64,000 nucleotides of DNA from Gillisia xinjiangensis (lineage in GTDB: Bacteria > Bacteroidota > Bacteroidia > Flavobacteriales > Flavobacteriaceae), in the NCBI RefSeq assembly GCF_046298265.1, contig NZ_JBKAHK010000001.1, positions 62,001 through 126,000 on the forward strand, in the 5' to 3' direction. A program made the position numbers and the translations under genes. Numbering within the stretch: the first letter of the stretch is position 1; each line of letters starts with the position of its first letter. Under the pieces are notes generated by a model. That model was not told where the DNA came from. It saw nothing but the letters and a program-made list of their open reading frames with translations, and made no database searches. This document shows, piece by piece, positions 7,187 to 16,506 of this stretch.

Positions 7187-9039
7187 TATCGTATTAAGCT
7201 GAAATTCCCGCTATATTCTCTAATTGCACCAGAATCGGGATCCTTATATTCTATAAGAAACCAATAATCATCTGCTGCCATTGCCTTCCCGTTAAAATTT
7301 CCATCCCAACCGCCGGAAGAAGGGTTGAGCTGTTTCAACAGTTTTCCGAAACGATCAAAAATAAACACTTTTGAAATGGTACCGGAATCATTTACAACAT
7401 TCCAGGTATCGTTAAATCCATCAGAATTTGGAGTGAAAAACCTGGGGTACCCAATAAGCCTGAATTTTTGAGAGGTGGCATTCCCACACCCATTGATCTC
7501 CCGTGCAGAAATTGAATGGTTTCCCGGGGCAACATTATTAAAAACCGGATCCGTTTGCCAGGATCCATTATCAAGCTGATATTCAAATGAAGTTTCATCT
7601 CCCAATCCGCTAATAGCATTTCCGCTAACAATAAAACCATTTTCAAAATCGCTCCCCTCAATTTGAACCAAAATTTCCAGAGGAGGTGAAAATAATTTTA
7701 ATTCTGTAGAAAACTCCTCCATACAACCTGTAACCAGATCGGTGATTTTCACCAAAATATTTCGTTCAGAAGGCACCTCATCGATCCTATAAACAGCATT
7801 CTGAATTCCATCCCCATCAGGATCGTTAAAGGGAGTCCATTCATAGGAATAATTGGAACCAAGATCTTCCCCAATTGTTGTTGAACCAACCAGGTTTCCA
7901 TTAACATCAATACATACAGCAATTATTTCCTCTATGTTAATAGGAATAGGAGCTTCAATTTGAAGTCCGAATTCAACCGGAAGGGAGGTACACCCGGAGT
8001 TTAAACTGGTGATTGTTGCAATAATTTTCTTCCCATCCCCACTTTCAAAAGCATTTGGAGCAGTAATTGGCGAGTCACCTTCAAAATCGGTTTGGGATGC
8101 ATAAAAGTTAAGTGAAAAATCCGCTCCAGTATTCAGATAAATTTCAAGTAATTCATCCCTTGCCGAATTCAGATTAAAAAAAGCTGCATTTTCACTATCA
8201 CAAATCTGTAAATCATCTGGAATTGTAGCTACCGGCAAATCAAAAAATTCAATCAAAACTTCATCCTCCATTTCTGTGCCTGTAATCTCATTGATGGTTA
8301 TCACCTTATATAAACCTGTTTCAGTTACGGTATAATTATCCTGGGATTCATTCGGAATTAGTTTGAAAGCACCCGAAGTATCATCAAAAACATACCATTC
8401 ATAAAGATTGGCGATCACATTTTGGGCAATAAGCTCAACCGTTTCATTTTCACAAACTTTTTGGTCGTTCCCTAAAATATTCACAATAGAGCAATCTGTT
8501 TCCCCGGCGGAAGGACTGGAGGTATTGGTTTGTTGTAAACTTATATATCCGGCTGCTTCCGAAAAATTAGTTATTAAAACCACATAAATTTCTCCTCTTA
8601 AGGCATTATTAAGAGTAAATGTTTCTATTGCTGAAGGTGAGAAACTACAACTTACCGTATTTTGAGCTGTTAATGAGTTATTTCCACAAAATGCTTCATC
8701 CTCCTGGAAAGGACCCCAGGCGATAAAATCTACATCCAGAAGCGCTCCGGAACCATCGGGATTTACCGTTTGACGTATTTGGAAATCCAGGTTGCCGGGT
8801 TCTTCAATTTTCAAATAAAACCAGGCAGGAAAAGGTTGCGTTTCAAGGCAGCCATAATTAGGACCACTTTCTGCACTGGCAACATTGCCATTAACCCTAC
8901 TCGAATTTTGAAAAACAAATTCTGTAGTTCCGGCACAAAATGGCTGAATACTCCCGCACCGATCCCCCTGAGAAAAAGAAATCCCGATACCTGAAAAAAA
9001 GCAGGCCATAGCGATAAAGAGAAAGCCAAAGTTTTTCAT
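7186..9039 (-). CDS. Secreted protein with type B T9SS sorting (gliding motility-associated C-terminal) domain
   Basis: A 617-residue protein with a Sec signal peptide (about residues 1-24, ending SFSQ) and a C-terminal type B sorting domain of about 90 residues: PRFFTPNSDGFNDTWNV, VFIFDRFGKLLKQL, GGWDGNFNGK, DYWFLIEY and the end SGNFSLIR. Such domains direct export by the type IX secretion system and release or attachment at the cell surface. The middle holds Ig/PKD-like repeats (for example YEWYVFDDTSGAF, YSYEWTPFNDPDGDG) and an N-terminal domain with paired cysteines, consistent with adhesion or polymer binding. No catalytic motif is seen. T9SS machinery genes are not in this window. Confidence 0.88.
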   Translation of the reverse strand: MKNFGFLFIAMACFFSGIGISFSQGDRCGSIQPFCAGTTEFVFQNSSRVNGNVASAESGPNYGCLETQPFPAWFYLKIEEPGNLDFQIRQTVNPDGSGALLDVDFIAWGPFQEDEAFCGNNSLTAQNTVSCSFSPSAIETFTLNNALRGEIYVVLITNFSEAAGYISLQQTNTSSPSAGETDCSIVNILGNDQKVCENETVELIAQNVIANLYEWYVFDDTSGAFKLIPNESQDNYTVTETGLYKVITINEITGTEMEDEVLIEFFDLPVATIPDDLQICDSENAAFFNLNSARDELLEIYLNTGADFSLNFYASQTDFEGDSPITAPNAFESGDGKKIIATITSLNSGCTSLPVEFGLQIEAPIPINIEEIIAVCIDVNGNLVGSTTIGEDLGSNYSYEWTPFNDPDGDGIQNAVYRIDEVPSERNILVKITDLVTGCMEEFSTELKLFSPPLEILVQIEGSDFENGFIVSGNAISGLGDETSFEYQLDNGSWQTDPVFNNVAPGNHSISAREINGCGNATSQKFRLIGYPRFFTPNSDGFNDTWNVVNDSGTISKVFIFDRFGKLLKQLNPSSGGWDGNFNGKAMAADDYWFLIEYKDPDSGAIREYSGNFSLIR

Positions 9040-9101
9040 AAATTATAAAGATGCAAAATAAGGAATTCACCTCAATTTCAAGTACCTGGAATTACGTAAT
9101 A

Positions 9102-9134
9102 TTTGCTCATAACAGTATTAAATACCTATCTTTG
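9102..9134 (+). promoter_or_regulatory. Promoter of the folE-cysS-yidD operon
   Basis: TTTG (9102-9105) and TATCTTTG (9127-9134) are separated by 21 bp and match the -33/-7 consensus of Bacteroidota. Transcription would begin near 9140, which rules out the upstream in-frame start at 9103 and supports ATG 9178 for folE. Confidence 0.75.
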
Positions 9135-9177
9135 CAAGCCATTTAAAAAGAATACGACTACAAAACAAAAATGTCCT

Positions 9178-9858
9178 ATGAAGATAGATAAAATAGATGA
9201 CGCCCTGGATGATGTTGGCGATGCTTTTATAAGTGCAAATACCAATACACCAATGCGAAAAGATGCTTTTGACAAAAGCGATGCAGAAAAAATTGAGATT
9301 ATTCACGAGGATGTTAAAAATATTCTTATCACTTTAGGTTTGGACCTAACCGATGACAGCCTAAAAGGCACACCAAACAGGGTTGCCAAAATGTTTGTAA
9401 AGGAAATTTTTGGTGGGTTGAACCCAAAGCTAAAACCTAAAGCTTCCACTTTTGAAAACAAATACAAATATGGAGAAATGCTTGTAGAAAAAAATATTAC
9501 GCTTTATTCTACCTGCGAGCACCATTTATTGCCAATAGTTGGAAAAGCACACGTAGGATATATTTCTAACGGTACTGTAATTGGCCTTTCTAAAATGAAC
9601 CGTATCGTTGATTTTTATGCTAAAAGGCCTCAGGTTCAGGAACGACTTACGATGCAAATAGTTAAAGAATTACAGGAAGCCCTGGGTACAGAGGATGTGG
9701 CCTGCGTAATAGATGCCAAACACTTATGCGTTAACAGCAGAGGGATTAGGGATGTTGAAAGCAGTACGGTTACCAGTGAATATGGAGGTAAATTTAAAGA
9801 TGCTGAAACAAGAAGGGATTTTCTGGATTATGTCAATCTGGAAACAAATTTCAATTAA
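9178..9858 (+). CDS. folE: GTP cyclohydrolase I
   Basis: Converts GTP to 7,8-dihydroneopterin triphosphate, the first step of folate (and here possibly queuosine) synthesis. The protein carries the diagnostic YSTCEHHLLPIVGKAHVGYI block with Cys and His zinc ligands, GLSKMNRIVDFYAKRPQVQERLT, and DAKHLCVNSRGIRD with the third ligand Cys. The open frame extends upstream to 9103, but the promoter at 9102-9134 lies in that extension, so ATG 9178 (MKIDKIDDAL, 226 residues) is chosen. It is 15 bp from cysS. Confidence 0.95.
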   Translation: MKIDKIDDALDDVGDAFISANTNTPMRKDAFDKSDAEKIEIIHEDVKNILITLGLDLTDDSLKGTPNRVAKMFVKEIFGGLNPKLKPKASTFENKYKYGEMLVEKNITLYSTCEHHLLPIVGKAHVGYISNGTVIGLSKMNRIVDFYAKRPQVQERLTMQIVKELQEALGTEDVACVIDAKHLCVNSRGIRDVESSTVTSEYGGKFKDAETRRDFLDYVNLETNFN

Positions 9859-9873
9859 AAACAAGAGTATTTC

Positions 9874-11358
9874 ATGGCGCTTTTTAAAGAACAAAGCTTA
9901 AAGATCTACAATTCAATGTCGGGTGAAAAAGAGCTTTTCACCCCTATTACTGAAGGAAATGTAGGAATGTACGTTTGTGGACCCACGGTATACAGCAATG
10001 TACACCTGGGCAACTGCCGAACCTTTATTTCTTTTGACCTTGTATTCCGATATTTAAAGCATTTGGGTTATAAAGTGCGCTATGTAAGAAATATTACCGA
10101 TGCCGGACATCTTGAAAACGACGCCGAAACCGGAGAAGACAGGATTGCAAAAAAAGCAAGACTCGAACATATTGAACCTATGGAGGTGGTACAACGTTAC
10201 ACCATAGATTTTCATAATATTCTTCAAAAGTTCAATAATTTACCCCCAAGCATTGAGCCTACAGCTACCGGCCATATTGTAGAGCAAATTGAAACCATCA
10301 AAAAGATCATTGAAAAAGGCCTTGCCTATGAAGTAAATGGATCGGTATATTTTGATGTTTTCAAATTCAATAAAGATCATCATTATGGCAAGTTAAGCGG
10401 AAGAGCGATAGAAGATATGATCGCCAATACCCGTGAATTACAGGCACAAAGCGATAAGAAAAATCCTCAGGATTTTGCTCTTTGGAAAAAGGCAGAACCG
10501 CAGCACATTATGAGATGGCCATCTCCATGGAGCGATGGGTTTCCTGGTTGGCATTTGGAATGTACTGTGATGAGCTCCAAATACCTGGGTGATGAATTTG
10601 ATATTCACGGCGGAGGAATGGACTTAAAATTCCCTCATCATGAATGTGAGATCGCACAGGGAGAAGCTGCCACCGGAAAAAATCCGGTTCACTACTGGAT
10701 GCATGCCAATATGCTTACCCTCAACGGTAAGAAAATGGCGAAAAGCACCGGGAACAACATTCTCCCGGAGGAGATTTTTACCGGAAAAAATGATAACCTC
10801 AGCAAAGCTTTCAGTCCTTCTGTAGCCCGATTTTTTATGTTACAGGCTCAATACAGAAGCATCCTCGATTTTTCCAATGATGCATTGCTGGCAAGTGAAA
10901 AAGGATTTAACCGATTGATGGATTCCTACCGAAGCATTGATCAACTCCCAACCTCTTCCACATCTTCGTTCTCTGTTTCTGAATGGAAACAAAAATGCTA
11001 TGATGCAATGAACGATGATTTTAACAGTCCCGTATTGATAGCAACACTATTTGAAGCTGTGAAATTCATCAACTCGGTTAAAGAAGGCGAAGGAAAGATT
11101 ACTGATGCAGATCAAGAATTACTGAAATCTTCCATGCAGGCCTTTATTTTTGATGTTCTGGGGTTATTGGATGTTGCCGTTGCCAATGAAAACAACAGCG
11201 AAAAATTATCAGGAACAGTGGAACTATTGATCAAATTAAGGGCAGAAGCCAGAAATAACAAGGATTTTGCAACCAGTGATCAAATTCGGGATCAATTGCT
11301 GGAAATAGGAATCCAACTGAAGGATGGTAAAGAAGGAACAACCTTTTCTGTGGATTAG
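9874..11358 (+). CDS. cysS: Cysteinyl-tRNA synthetase
   Basis: A 494-residue class I synthetase that charges tRNA-Cys. It shows the zinc/cysteine-binding MYVCGPTVY, the HIGH-type VHLGNCRT, the conserved FPGWHLECTVMSSKYLG and FPHHECEIAQGEA with the other zinc ligands, and the KMSKS-type loop NGKKMAKSTGN. The C-terminal helical domain ends TTFSVD. Length is normal (E. coli 461). It sits between folE (15 bp) and yidD (22 bp), so the three probably form one operon. Confidence 0.97.
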   Translation: MALFKEQSLKIYNSMSGEKELFTPITEGNVGMYVCGPTVYSNVHLGNCRTFISFDLVFRYLKHLGYKVRYVRNITDAGHLENDAETGEDRIAKKARLEHIEPMEVVQRYTIDFHNILQKFNNLPPSIEPTATGHIVEQIETIKKIIEKGLAYEVNGSVYFDVFKFNKDHHYGKLSGRAIEDMIANTRELQAQSDKKNPQDFALWKKAEPQHIMRWPSPWSDGFPGWHLECTVMSSKYLGDEFDIHGGGMDLKFPHHECEIAQGEAATGKNPVHYWMHANMLTLNGKKMAKSTGNNILPEEIFTGKNDNLSKAFSPSVARFFMLQAQYRSILDFSNDALLASEKGFNRLMDSYRSIDQLPTSSTSSFSVSEWKQKCYDAMNDDFNSPVLIATLFEAVKFINSVKEGEGKITDADQELLKSSMQAFIFDVLGLLDVAVANENNSEKLSGTVELLIKLRAEARNNKDFATSDQIRDQLLEIGIQLKDGKEGTTFSVD

Positions 11359-11380
11359 ATTAAATATATATAAAACAGGT

Positions 11381-11605
11381 ATGTTAAAAAAATGGGCAAC
11401 TTATCCATTTATACTTTTGGTGAAATTTTATCAAAAGGCAATTTCTCCATTAACTCCCGCAACCTGCCGTTATTCTCCTACCTGCTCACAATACAGCCTT
11501 ACAGCCCTTCAAAAATATGGAGTTCTTAAAGGCGGCTGGATGAGTTTAAAACGCATATTCAGCTGCAATCCCTGGGGAGGTTCCGGATTTGATCCCGTTC
11601 CTTAA
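11381..11605 (+). CDS. yidD: Membrane protein insertion efficiency factor YidD
   Basis: A 74-residue protein of the YidD family, which is bound to the inner membrane face by an amphipathic helix and aids YidC-dependent insertion. The signature is complete: FYQKAISPLTPATCRYSPTC, SQYSLTALQKYG, GGWMSLKRIFSCNPWG and GFDPVP, including three Cys. The frame opens 57 bp earlier inside cysS, but ATG 11381 (MLKKWATYPF) gives the family start and a 22-bp spacing to the cysS stop. Confidence 0.93.
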   Translation: MLKKWATYPFILLVKFYQKAISPLTPATCRYSPTCSQYSLTALQKYGVLKGGWMSLKRIFSCNPWGGSGFDPVP

Positions 11606-11686
11606 ACACTCTTTTCAATATTCATTTTGTATTTATTCTAAAACGATGCAAATATGTATCTTTACCTATAATTTAAAATTAACTAC

Positions 11687-12508
11687 ATGCTTTTTAACGC
11701 AATTGTCTGGAGCCCGTCTGAAGGATTAGATCTGGGTTTTTTCACTTTACATTATTACAGTTTAATGTTTCTTATCGCCTTCGGCCTGGGTTGGTACATT
11801 ATGAAAAGCATTTATGTTAAAGAAGGTGTTTCTATTGAAAAGCTTGATTCCCTTTTCATTTATACGGTCCTTGCAACCCTTATTGGAGCCAGACTTGGGC
11901 ATGTGATATTTTATGACTGGGATTACTTCCAACACCATCTTCTTGAAATATTTTTACCCGTTCGTTTTGAGCCCGAATTTGAATTCACCGGATTCAGGGG
12001 TTTAGCAAGCCATGGAGCGGCCATAGGAATTATTATTGCGATGTATTTATATCGAAAAAAGGTATTGGACAAGCCAGTACTTTGGATACTGGACCGTGTT
12101 GTAATCCCGGTTGCCAGTGGAGCTATTTTTATTCGGATTGGAAATTTCATGAATTCTGAGATCATCGGAAAACCTACCAATAGTGACTACGGAGTAATTT
12201 TTGCCAATTTGGGAGAAGATTTTGCCCGCCATCCGGCACAACTTTATGAATCCTTTTGTTACATTTTAGTATTCCTGGCCTTATGGTTCATCTATTGGAA
12301 AACAGATAAAAAGGAAAAATTGGGTTACATTTTTGGACTTTTTCTTGTTTTATTATGGACGGTTCGGTTTTTTATTGAGTTCCTTAAAGAACCCCAGGGT
12401 CCAAATGAGATCGTGATGGGACTAAATACCGGGCAATGGCTTAGTATTCCATTTATCCTGGCAGGATTGTATTTTATGTACCGTCCCACAACAAGAAGAC
12501 AGGTTTAA
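11687..12508 (+). CDS. lgt: Prolipoprotein diacylglyceryl transferase
   Basis: Adds diacylglycerol from phosphatidylglycerol to the lipobox Cys of prolipoproteins in the inner membrane. The 273-residue multi-spanning protein has the family signature GLASHGAAIGIIIAMYLY with the essential His, the RIGNFMNSEIIGKPT block with essential Arg and Asn, and the later HPAQLYE and VRFFIEFLKEPQ motifs. About seven membrane segments can be read. A weak promoter-like TATCTTTA lies at 11657-11664. Several of its likely substrates (lipoproteins at 4432, 12589, 24102, 28242) are in this window. Confidence 0.95.
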   Translation: MLFNAIVWSPSEGLDLGFFTLHYYSLMFLIAFGLGWYIMKSIYVKEGVSIEKLDSLFIYTVLATLIGARLGHVIFYDWDYFQHHLLEIFLPVRFEPEFEFTGFRGLASHGAAIGIIIAMYLYRKKVLDKPVLWILDRVVIPVASGAIFIRIGNFMNSEIIGKPTNSDYGVIFANLGEDFARHPAQLYESFCYILVFLALWFIYWKTDKKEKLGYIFGLFLVLLWTVRFFIEFLKEPQGPNEIVMGLNTGQWLSIPFILAGLYFMYRPTTRRQV

Positions 12509-12588
12509 TTTAGACCAAAAATATTTTAGCTGACTTTTTTTTTGAATTTTAACCGGAAGTCCAAATTGATTCTAAAAGACAAACTTTT

Positions 12589-13074
12589 ATGAAAAAATCA
12601 TCCAATTATTTCCTGGCATTTATAATTTCTGGTTTATTGTTTTCCTGTGGAGATGAAACCAAGGAATCCAGTATTGAAGTTCCCGAAATCGAATTCAAAA
12701 AAGAAGGAGAATTATATTTGCTTAAAATGCAAGACACTATTAAAAAAGTGGACATCGAAATTGCAGATACAAATTATGAAAGACAAACCGGGCTGATGTA
12801 CCGGAAAGCTATGGAAGAAGATCAGGGCATGCTTTTTATTTACCCAAATGAAGCTCCCCGCAGCTTTTATATGAAAAACACCTACATCGCCCTCGATATT
12901 ATATTTTATGACAAAGACAGCACTGCAGTAAGTTTTCAGGAGAATGCAAAACCATTGGACGAAACCTCACTGCCATCGGGAAAGCCCGCACAATTCATTC
13001 TGGAGCTCAATGCTGGAAAAGTAAAGGAATGGAATATTGAGCTGGGCGACAAAATAGATTTTAAATCGCTATAA
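12589..13074 (+). CDS. DUF192-family lipoprotein
   Basis: The 161-residue protein has a lipoprotein signal with lipobox LLFSC (Cys20) followed by G-D-E-T, acidic positions that resemble surface-export signals of Bacteroidota lipoproteins. Residues about 60-160 are a DUF192 domain: RQTGLMYRKAMEEDQGMLFI, SFYMKNTYIALDIIFYD and the QFILELNAGKVKEWNI end. DUF192 has a known small beta fold but no established activity. It stands alone 80 bp after lgt and ends in a strong terminator. Confidence 0.88.
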   Translation: MKKSSNYFLAFIISGLLFSCGDETKESSIEVPEIEFKKEGELYLLKMQDTIKKVDIEIADTNYERQTGLMYRKAMEEDQGMLFIYPNEAPRSFYMKNTYIALDIIFYDKDSTAVSFQENAKPLDETSLPSGKPAQFILELNAGKVKEWNIELGDKIDFKSL

Positions 13075-13126
13075 TAGGGTTCATTTTTAAATTCATCCGG
13101 AGGTTATTCCCCAATAATTTAATCGA

Positions 13127-13174
13127 AAAAAGCTAAAAGCCGCTCCTGGAAACAAGAACGGCTTTTAGCTTTTA
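13127..13174 (+). terminator. Terminator of the DUF192 gene
   Basis: AGCTAAAAGCCG (13131-13142) and CGGCTTTTAGCT (13159-13170) form a 12-bp perfect stem followed by TTTT. Preceding A-run makes it usable in both directions. Confidence 0.88.
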
Positions 13175-13271
13175 ATCTAACCGGTTGTTACTTTTACTAC
13201 AAGGCTTGCTTAAAACACAATAATCAAACTCGGGATTAATCCCCTTTTGAATAAACAGCAACCAACAGAAA

Positions 13272-13307
13272 TAAGAAAAGGCTGCCCAAATGGACAGCCT
13301 TTTCTTA
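13272..13307 (-). terminator. Terminator of secDF
   Basis: TAAGAAAAGGCTG and CAGCCTTTTCTTA form a 13-bp perfect stem around a 10-nt loop, 18 bp beyond the secDF stop. The stretch 13175-13271 between the two terminators holds no gene I can support. Confidence 0.85.
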
Positions 13308-13324
13308 TGTTAAAATAGCAATTC

Positions 13325-16300
13325 TTATACGGCAGCTTCTTCTTCAGCTTCCTTCTTTTTCTCTTGTATTTTAGCTTTATCTGTAACACTATCAAACATA
13401 ACAGGGGTTGCGATAAACAAGGATGAATAGGTTCCTACAAGAATACCAATGATCATCGCGAACATAAACCCACGTAAACTTTCCCCTCCAAAAGTGAAGA
13501 TAGCAAGTAATACGATTAATGTGGTTAAAGATGTATTCAATGTCCTGCTTAAAGTACTGTTAAGAGCACTATCTATTGTTTTATCTAAAGGCCAGCTGGT
13601 ATGTTCGTTAACAAATTCCCTTATCCTGTCAAATACAACCACGGTATCATTCAGTGAGTAACCAATTACCGTTAGTATCGCAGCGATAAATGCCTGGTTG
13701 ATCTCCATGCTGAAAGGCATTAAATTATAGAATAATGAGAAAATCCCAAGTACTATAATCACATCATGAGCTACGGCTGCTACCGCACCAATACTAAATT
13801 GCCATTTTCTAAATCTCAATAAAATATAAAGGAAAACAACAACCAAAGATCCCAATACGGCCCAAAAGGAATCATTTTTAATATCATCGGCAATAGTTGG
13901 ACCTACTTTCATAGACTGCATAATTCCAATAGAGCGTTCAGATGCACCTACCGTGAAATCATCATACGTGACATCTGCCGGTAAATAAGGTTGCAAAGCC
14001 TCATACAACATTTCCTGAATTTCAGTATCTACATCTTCTCCTTCGTCTTCAACTTTATACTTTGTAGTAATTTTCAGCTGATTGTTACCTCCAAAGGTTT
14101 TTGCTTCAGCACTACCAAAGACTGCTACAAGATCCTGTTCAACATCGGTAGAATTAACATTTTCAGCAAAACGAACCGTATAAGTTCTTCCTCCTACAAA
14201 ATCTACACCCTCGTTTAATCCATTTACGAATAAAGAAACAACACTTATCAATATTAACACTCCGGAAATAGCATAGGACAACTTACGCTTAGCAAGGAAT
14301 TTTACATTCATATTCTGAAATAAATTCTTGGTAACAGAAGTTGAAAAATTTAATGACTTTCCATTTTTACCATATCCATCTATAAATAATCTGGTAATAA
14401 AGATTGCGGTAAATAAAGAGGTAGCAATACCTATTAATAAGGTAGTTGCAAATCCTTTGATAGGACCGGTTCCTAAAATCAATAATATTAAACCAGTTAA
14501 ACCGGTTGTTATGTTGGCATCCAGAATAGAAGACAGCGCATTGTTGAAACCATCCCTAATGGAATCCCGTTGAGATTTCCCTTTTGCCAGTTCTTCTTTG
14601 ATACGTTCAAAAATAAGCACGTTTGCATCTACAGACATACCAATGGTTAAAACAATACCTGCAATTCCAGGCAATGTTAATACGGCTCCAAGTCCGGCTA
14701 AAATTCCGAAGATAAAAAGGATGTTTACCGCTAAAGCAACGTCGGCAAACAAACCGGCCTTCCCATAGTAAAATACCATCCATATCAATACAAAAATCAA
14801 AGCGATAAGGAATGATAAAACACCACTATCTATAGCTTCCTGCCCAAGAGAAGGACCTACAATTTCACTTTGTATAATATCTGCAGAAGCCGGCAGTTTA
14901 CCCGCTCTAAGCACGTTTGCCAGATCCTGTCCTTCTGTAATTCCAAAATCTCCTGTAATTTCACTTCTTCCACCGCTAATTGGCCCGGTAGTTACTCCCG
15001 GCGCAGAATAAACAGTATTATCGAGAACAATAGCGATATTGCTTTGTTCGGCATAAGCCTTTCCGGTCATCTCCTCCCAAACCTTGGCTCCTTTTCCATT
15101 CATTTGCATAGAAACAGCAACCCGTCCTAATTGATCGTAGGTTTGAACAGCATCAGTAATCACATCTCCGGTCAATGGTGGCGTATTTTCACGGTTCCCC
15201 TGAATAGCATATAATTCTGCTACATTATCTTTAGGAACTCCCCACGCAAATTTCGCGTATCGTAATTGTGCCGGAAGCAAGGAACGCACTTCAGCCCTAT
15301 TCAAATATTCATTAACCTTTGCGGTATCTTTCGCCTGAAATGTTGCCAAAATTGCACTTCCCTGAAAACCGGGAGACACCATTAAATCAAATAAAGGATT
15401 GTTTCCTGTAGTTTGTGCTGCAGCAGTATCTTCTGCACTGGCAAGCAAAGCTTCAATTTCATCCTCTTCAGTTCCACTTACAGTATCTGTTGCTGTTGTA
15501 TCGGTTACCTGCGTATCTGCCGGAGTTTCTTTTGAAACAGTTTGTGCTAAAACACTATTGGCATTTCCAAGGAAATTCCCGAATTCGGTATTTTTATAAA
15601 CATACCAGAATTCTAGCTGGGCAGTACTTTGAAGCAAAGTTTTAACCCGGCTGATATCTTTAGCTCCGGGAAGTTCAACAAGTATTCTTCCGGAATTCCC
15701 TAATCGCTGAATGTTTGGCTGAGTAACCCCAAATTTATCGATACGCTTACGCAGTACTTCAAAGGCTGAAGTGATAGATTCATCTACTTTAGTCCTAATG
15801 ATAGGCTCAACTTCAGAATTTGACATTTCAAAGTTAACCTGATCACTTAATGTTTTATTGGCAAATACATCTGGAGAAGCTAATTTAGCTCCTTCAATTT
15901 TGTTAAAAGCCTTAAAGAAAAGATCTATATAATTGTCCTGACTAGCTTTCATTTCAGCATCAGCCTCAGCAAGAGCCTGATTGAAAGCGGGATTGCTGCT
16001 GTTATTTGCAAGTCCCTTTAAAACGTCCTTAACCGAAATTTGAAGAATCACATTGATTCCTCCTTTAAGATCGAGACCTTTATTTAATTCCTTTTCTTTT
16101 GCAGAAGCATACGTAATTCCTGCAAAAATATCTTCACTCCCAATAGAATCAAGATATCGTTCCTTTACAAGATCCCTTTGTGCCGAATAATTTTCAACAT
16201 CGGCACTCACCTGCTGTATTGCATACTTTTCTGCCTTATCCTCTACATTGCTCGCAATGAAGGTAAATGATAACTGGTAAATACACACCAGTCCAAATAA

Positions 16301-16336
16301 AACAGCAAAAATCTTGATCAATCCTTTATTCTGCAT
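13325..16336 (-). CDS. secDF: Fused protein translocase subunit SecDF
   Basis: A 1003-residue single-chain SecD-SecF that uses the proton motive force to help Sec export. SecD half: first membrane segment (about 7-28), GLDLKGGINV (about 87-96), ELPGAKD, then the RND-type membrane bundle with MSVDANVLIFERIKEE. SecF half: NEGVDFVGGRTY in the first periplasmic domain and GYSLNDTVVVFDRIREF in the membrane. An acidic, Thr/Ala-rich stretch (about residues 265-315) interrupts the periplasmic SecD domain, as is common in Bacteroidota. The end is a charged KKKEAEEEAAV tail. A -7 element TATATTTG lies at 16373-16380. Confidence 0.97.
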   Translation of the reverse strand: MQNKGLIKIFAVLFGLVCIYQLSFTFIASNVEDKAEKYAIQQVSADVENYSAQRDLVKERYLDSIGSEDIFAGITYASAKEKELNKGLDLKGGINVILQISVKDVLKGLANNSSNPAFNQALAEADAEMKASQDNYIDLFFKAFNKIEGAKLASPDVFANKTLSDQVNFEMSNSEVEPIIRTKVDESITSAFEVLRKRIDKFGVTQPNIQRLGNSGRILVELPGAKDISRVKTLLQSTAQLEFWYVYKNTEFGNFLGNANSVLAQTVSKETPADTQVTDTTATDTVSGTEEDEIEALLASAEDTAAAQTTGNNPLFDLMVSPGFQGSAILATFQAKDTAKVNEYLNRAEVRSLLPAQLRYAKFAWGVPKDNVAELYAIQGNRENTPPLTGDVITDAVQTYDQLGRVAVSMQMNGKGAKVWEEMTGKAYAEQSNIAIVLDNTVYSAPGVTTGPISGGRSEITGDFGITEGQDLANVLRAGKLPASADIIQSEIVGPSLGQEAIDSGVLSFLIALIFVLIWMVFYYGKAGLFADVALAVNILFIFGILAGLGAVLTLPGIAGIVLTIGMSVDANVLIFERIKEELAKGKSQRDSIRDGFNNALSSILDANITTGLTGLILLILGTGPIKGFATTLLIGIATSLFTAIFITRLFIDGYGKNGKSLNFSTSVTKNLFQNMNVKFLAKRKLSYAISGVLILISVVSLFVNGLNEGVDFVGGRTYTVRFAENVNSTDVEQDLVAVFGSAEAKTFGGNNQLKITTKYKVEDEGEDVDTEIQEMLYEALQPYLPADVTYDDFTVGASERSIGIMQSMKVGPTIADDIKNDSFWAVLGSLVVVFLYILLRFRKWQFSIGAVAAVAHDVIIVLGIFSLFYNLMPFSMEINQAFIAAILTVIGYSLNDTVVVFDRIREFVNEHTSWPLDKTIDSALNSTLSRTLNTSLTTLIVLLAIFTFGGESLRGFMFAMIIGILVGTYSSLFIATPVMFDSVTDKAKIQEKKKEAEEEAAV

Positions 16337-16372
16337 TCTTCTTTCTTATTTATGGTCAAATTTTAAAACGGA

Positions 16373-16380
16373 CAAATATA
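16373..16380 (-). promoter_or_regulatory. Promoter -7 element of secDF
   Basis: Minus-strand TATATTTG, 36 bp before the start codon; ATTG at about -33 (16401-16404, 20-bp spacing) is a partial match to TTTG. Confidence 0.6.
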
Positions 16381-16431
16381 GGATTTCATAATTCAAATCC
16401 CAATTATTTTTTTTTGAATAATTTAACTTTT

Positions 16432-16474
16432 AACCATAAAAAAGACCATTATAGAAATGGCCTTTGTTATGGTT
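16432..16474 (-). terminator. Terminator of mdh
   Basis: Left arm 16432-16450 and right arm 16456-16474 pair at 17 of 19 positions, starting AACCATAA and ending TTATGGTT, 32 bp after the mdh stop. On the minus strand T-rich sequence follows. Confidence 0.7.
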
Positions 16475-16506
16475 CGACTCAGCGCCGAATGTATGTGAAT
16501 TTGAGT

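Noticed and set aside
9103..9177. N-terminal extension of folE
   Set aside because: It contains the -33/-7 promoter and no homologous sequence to FolE.
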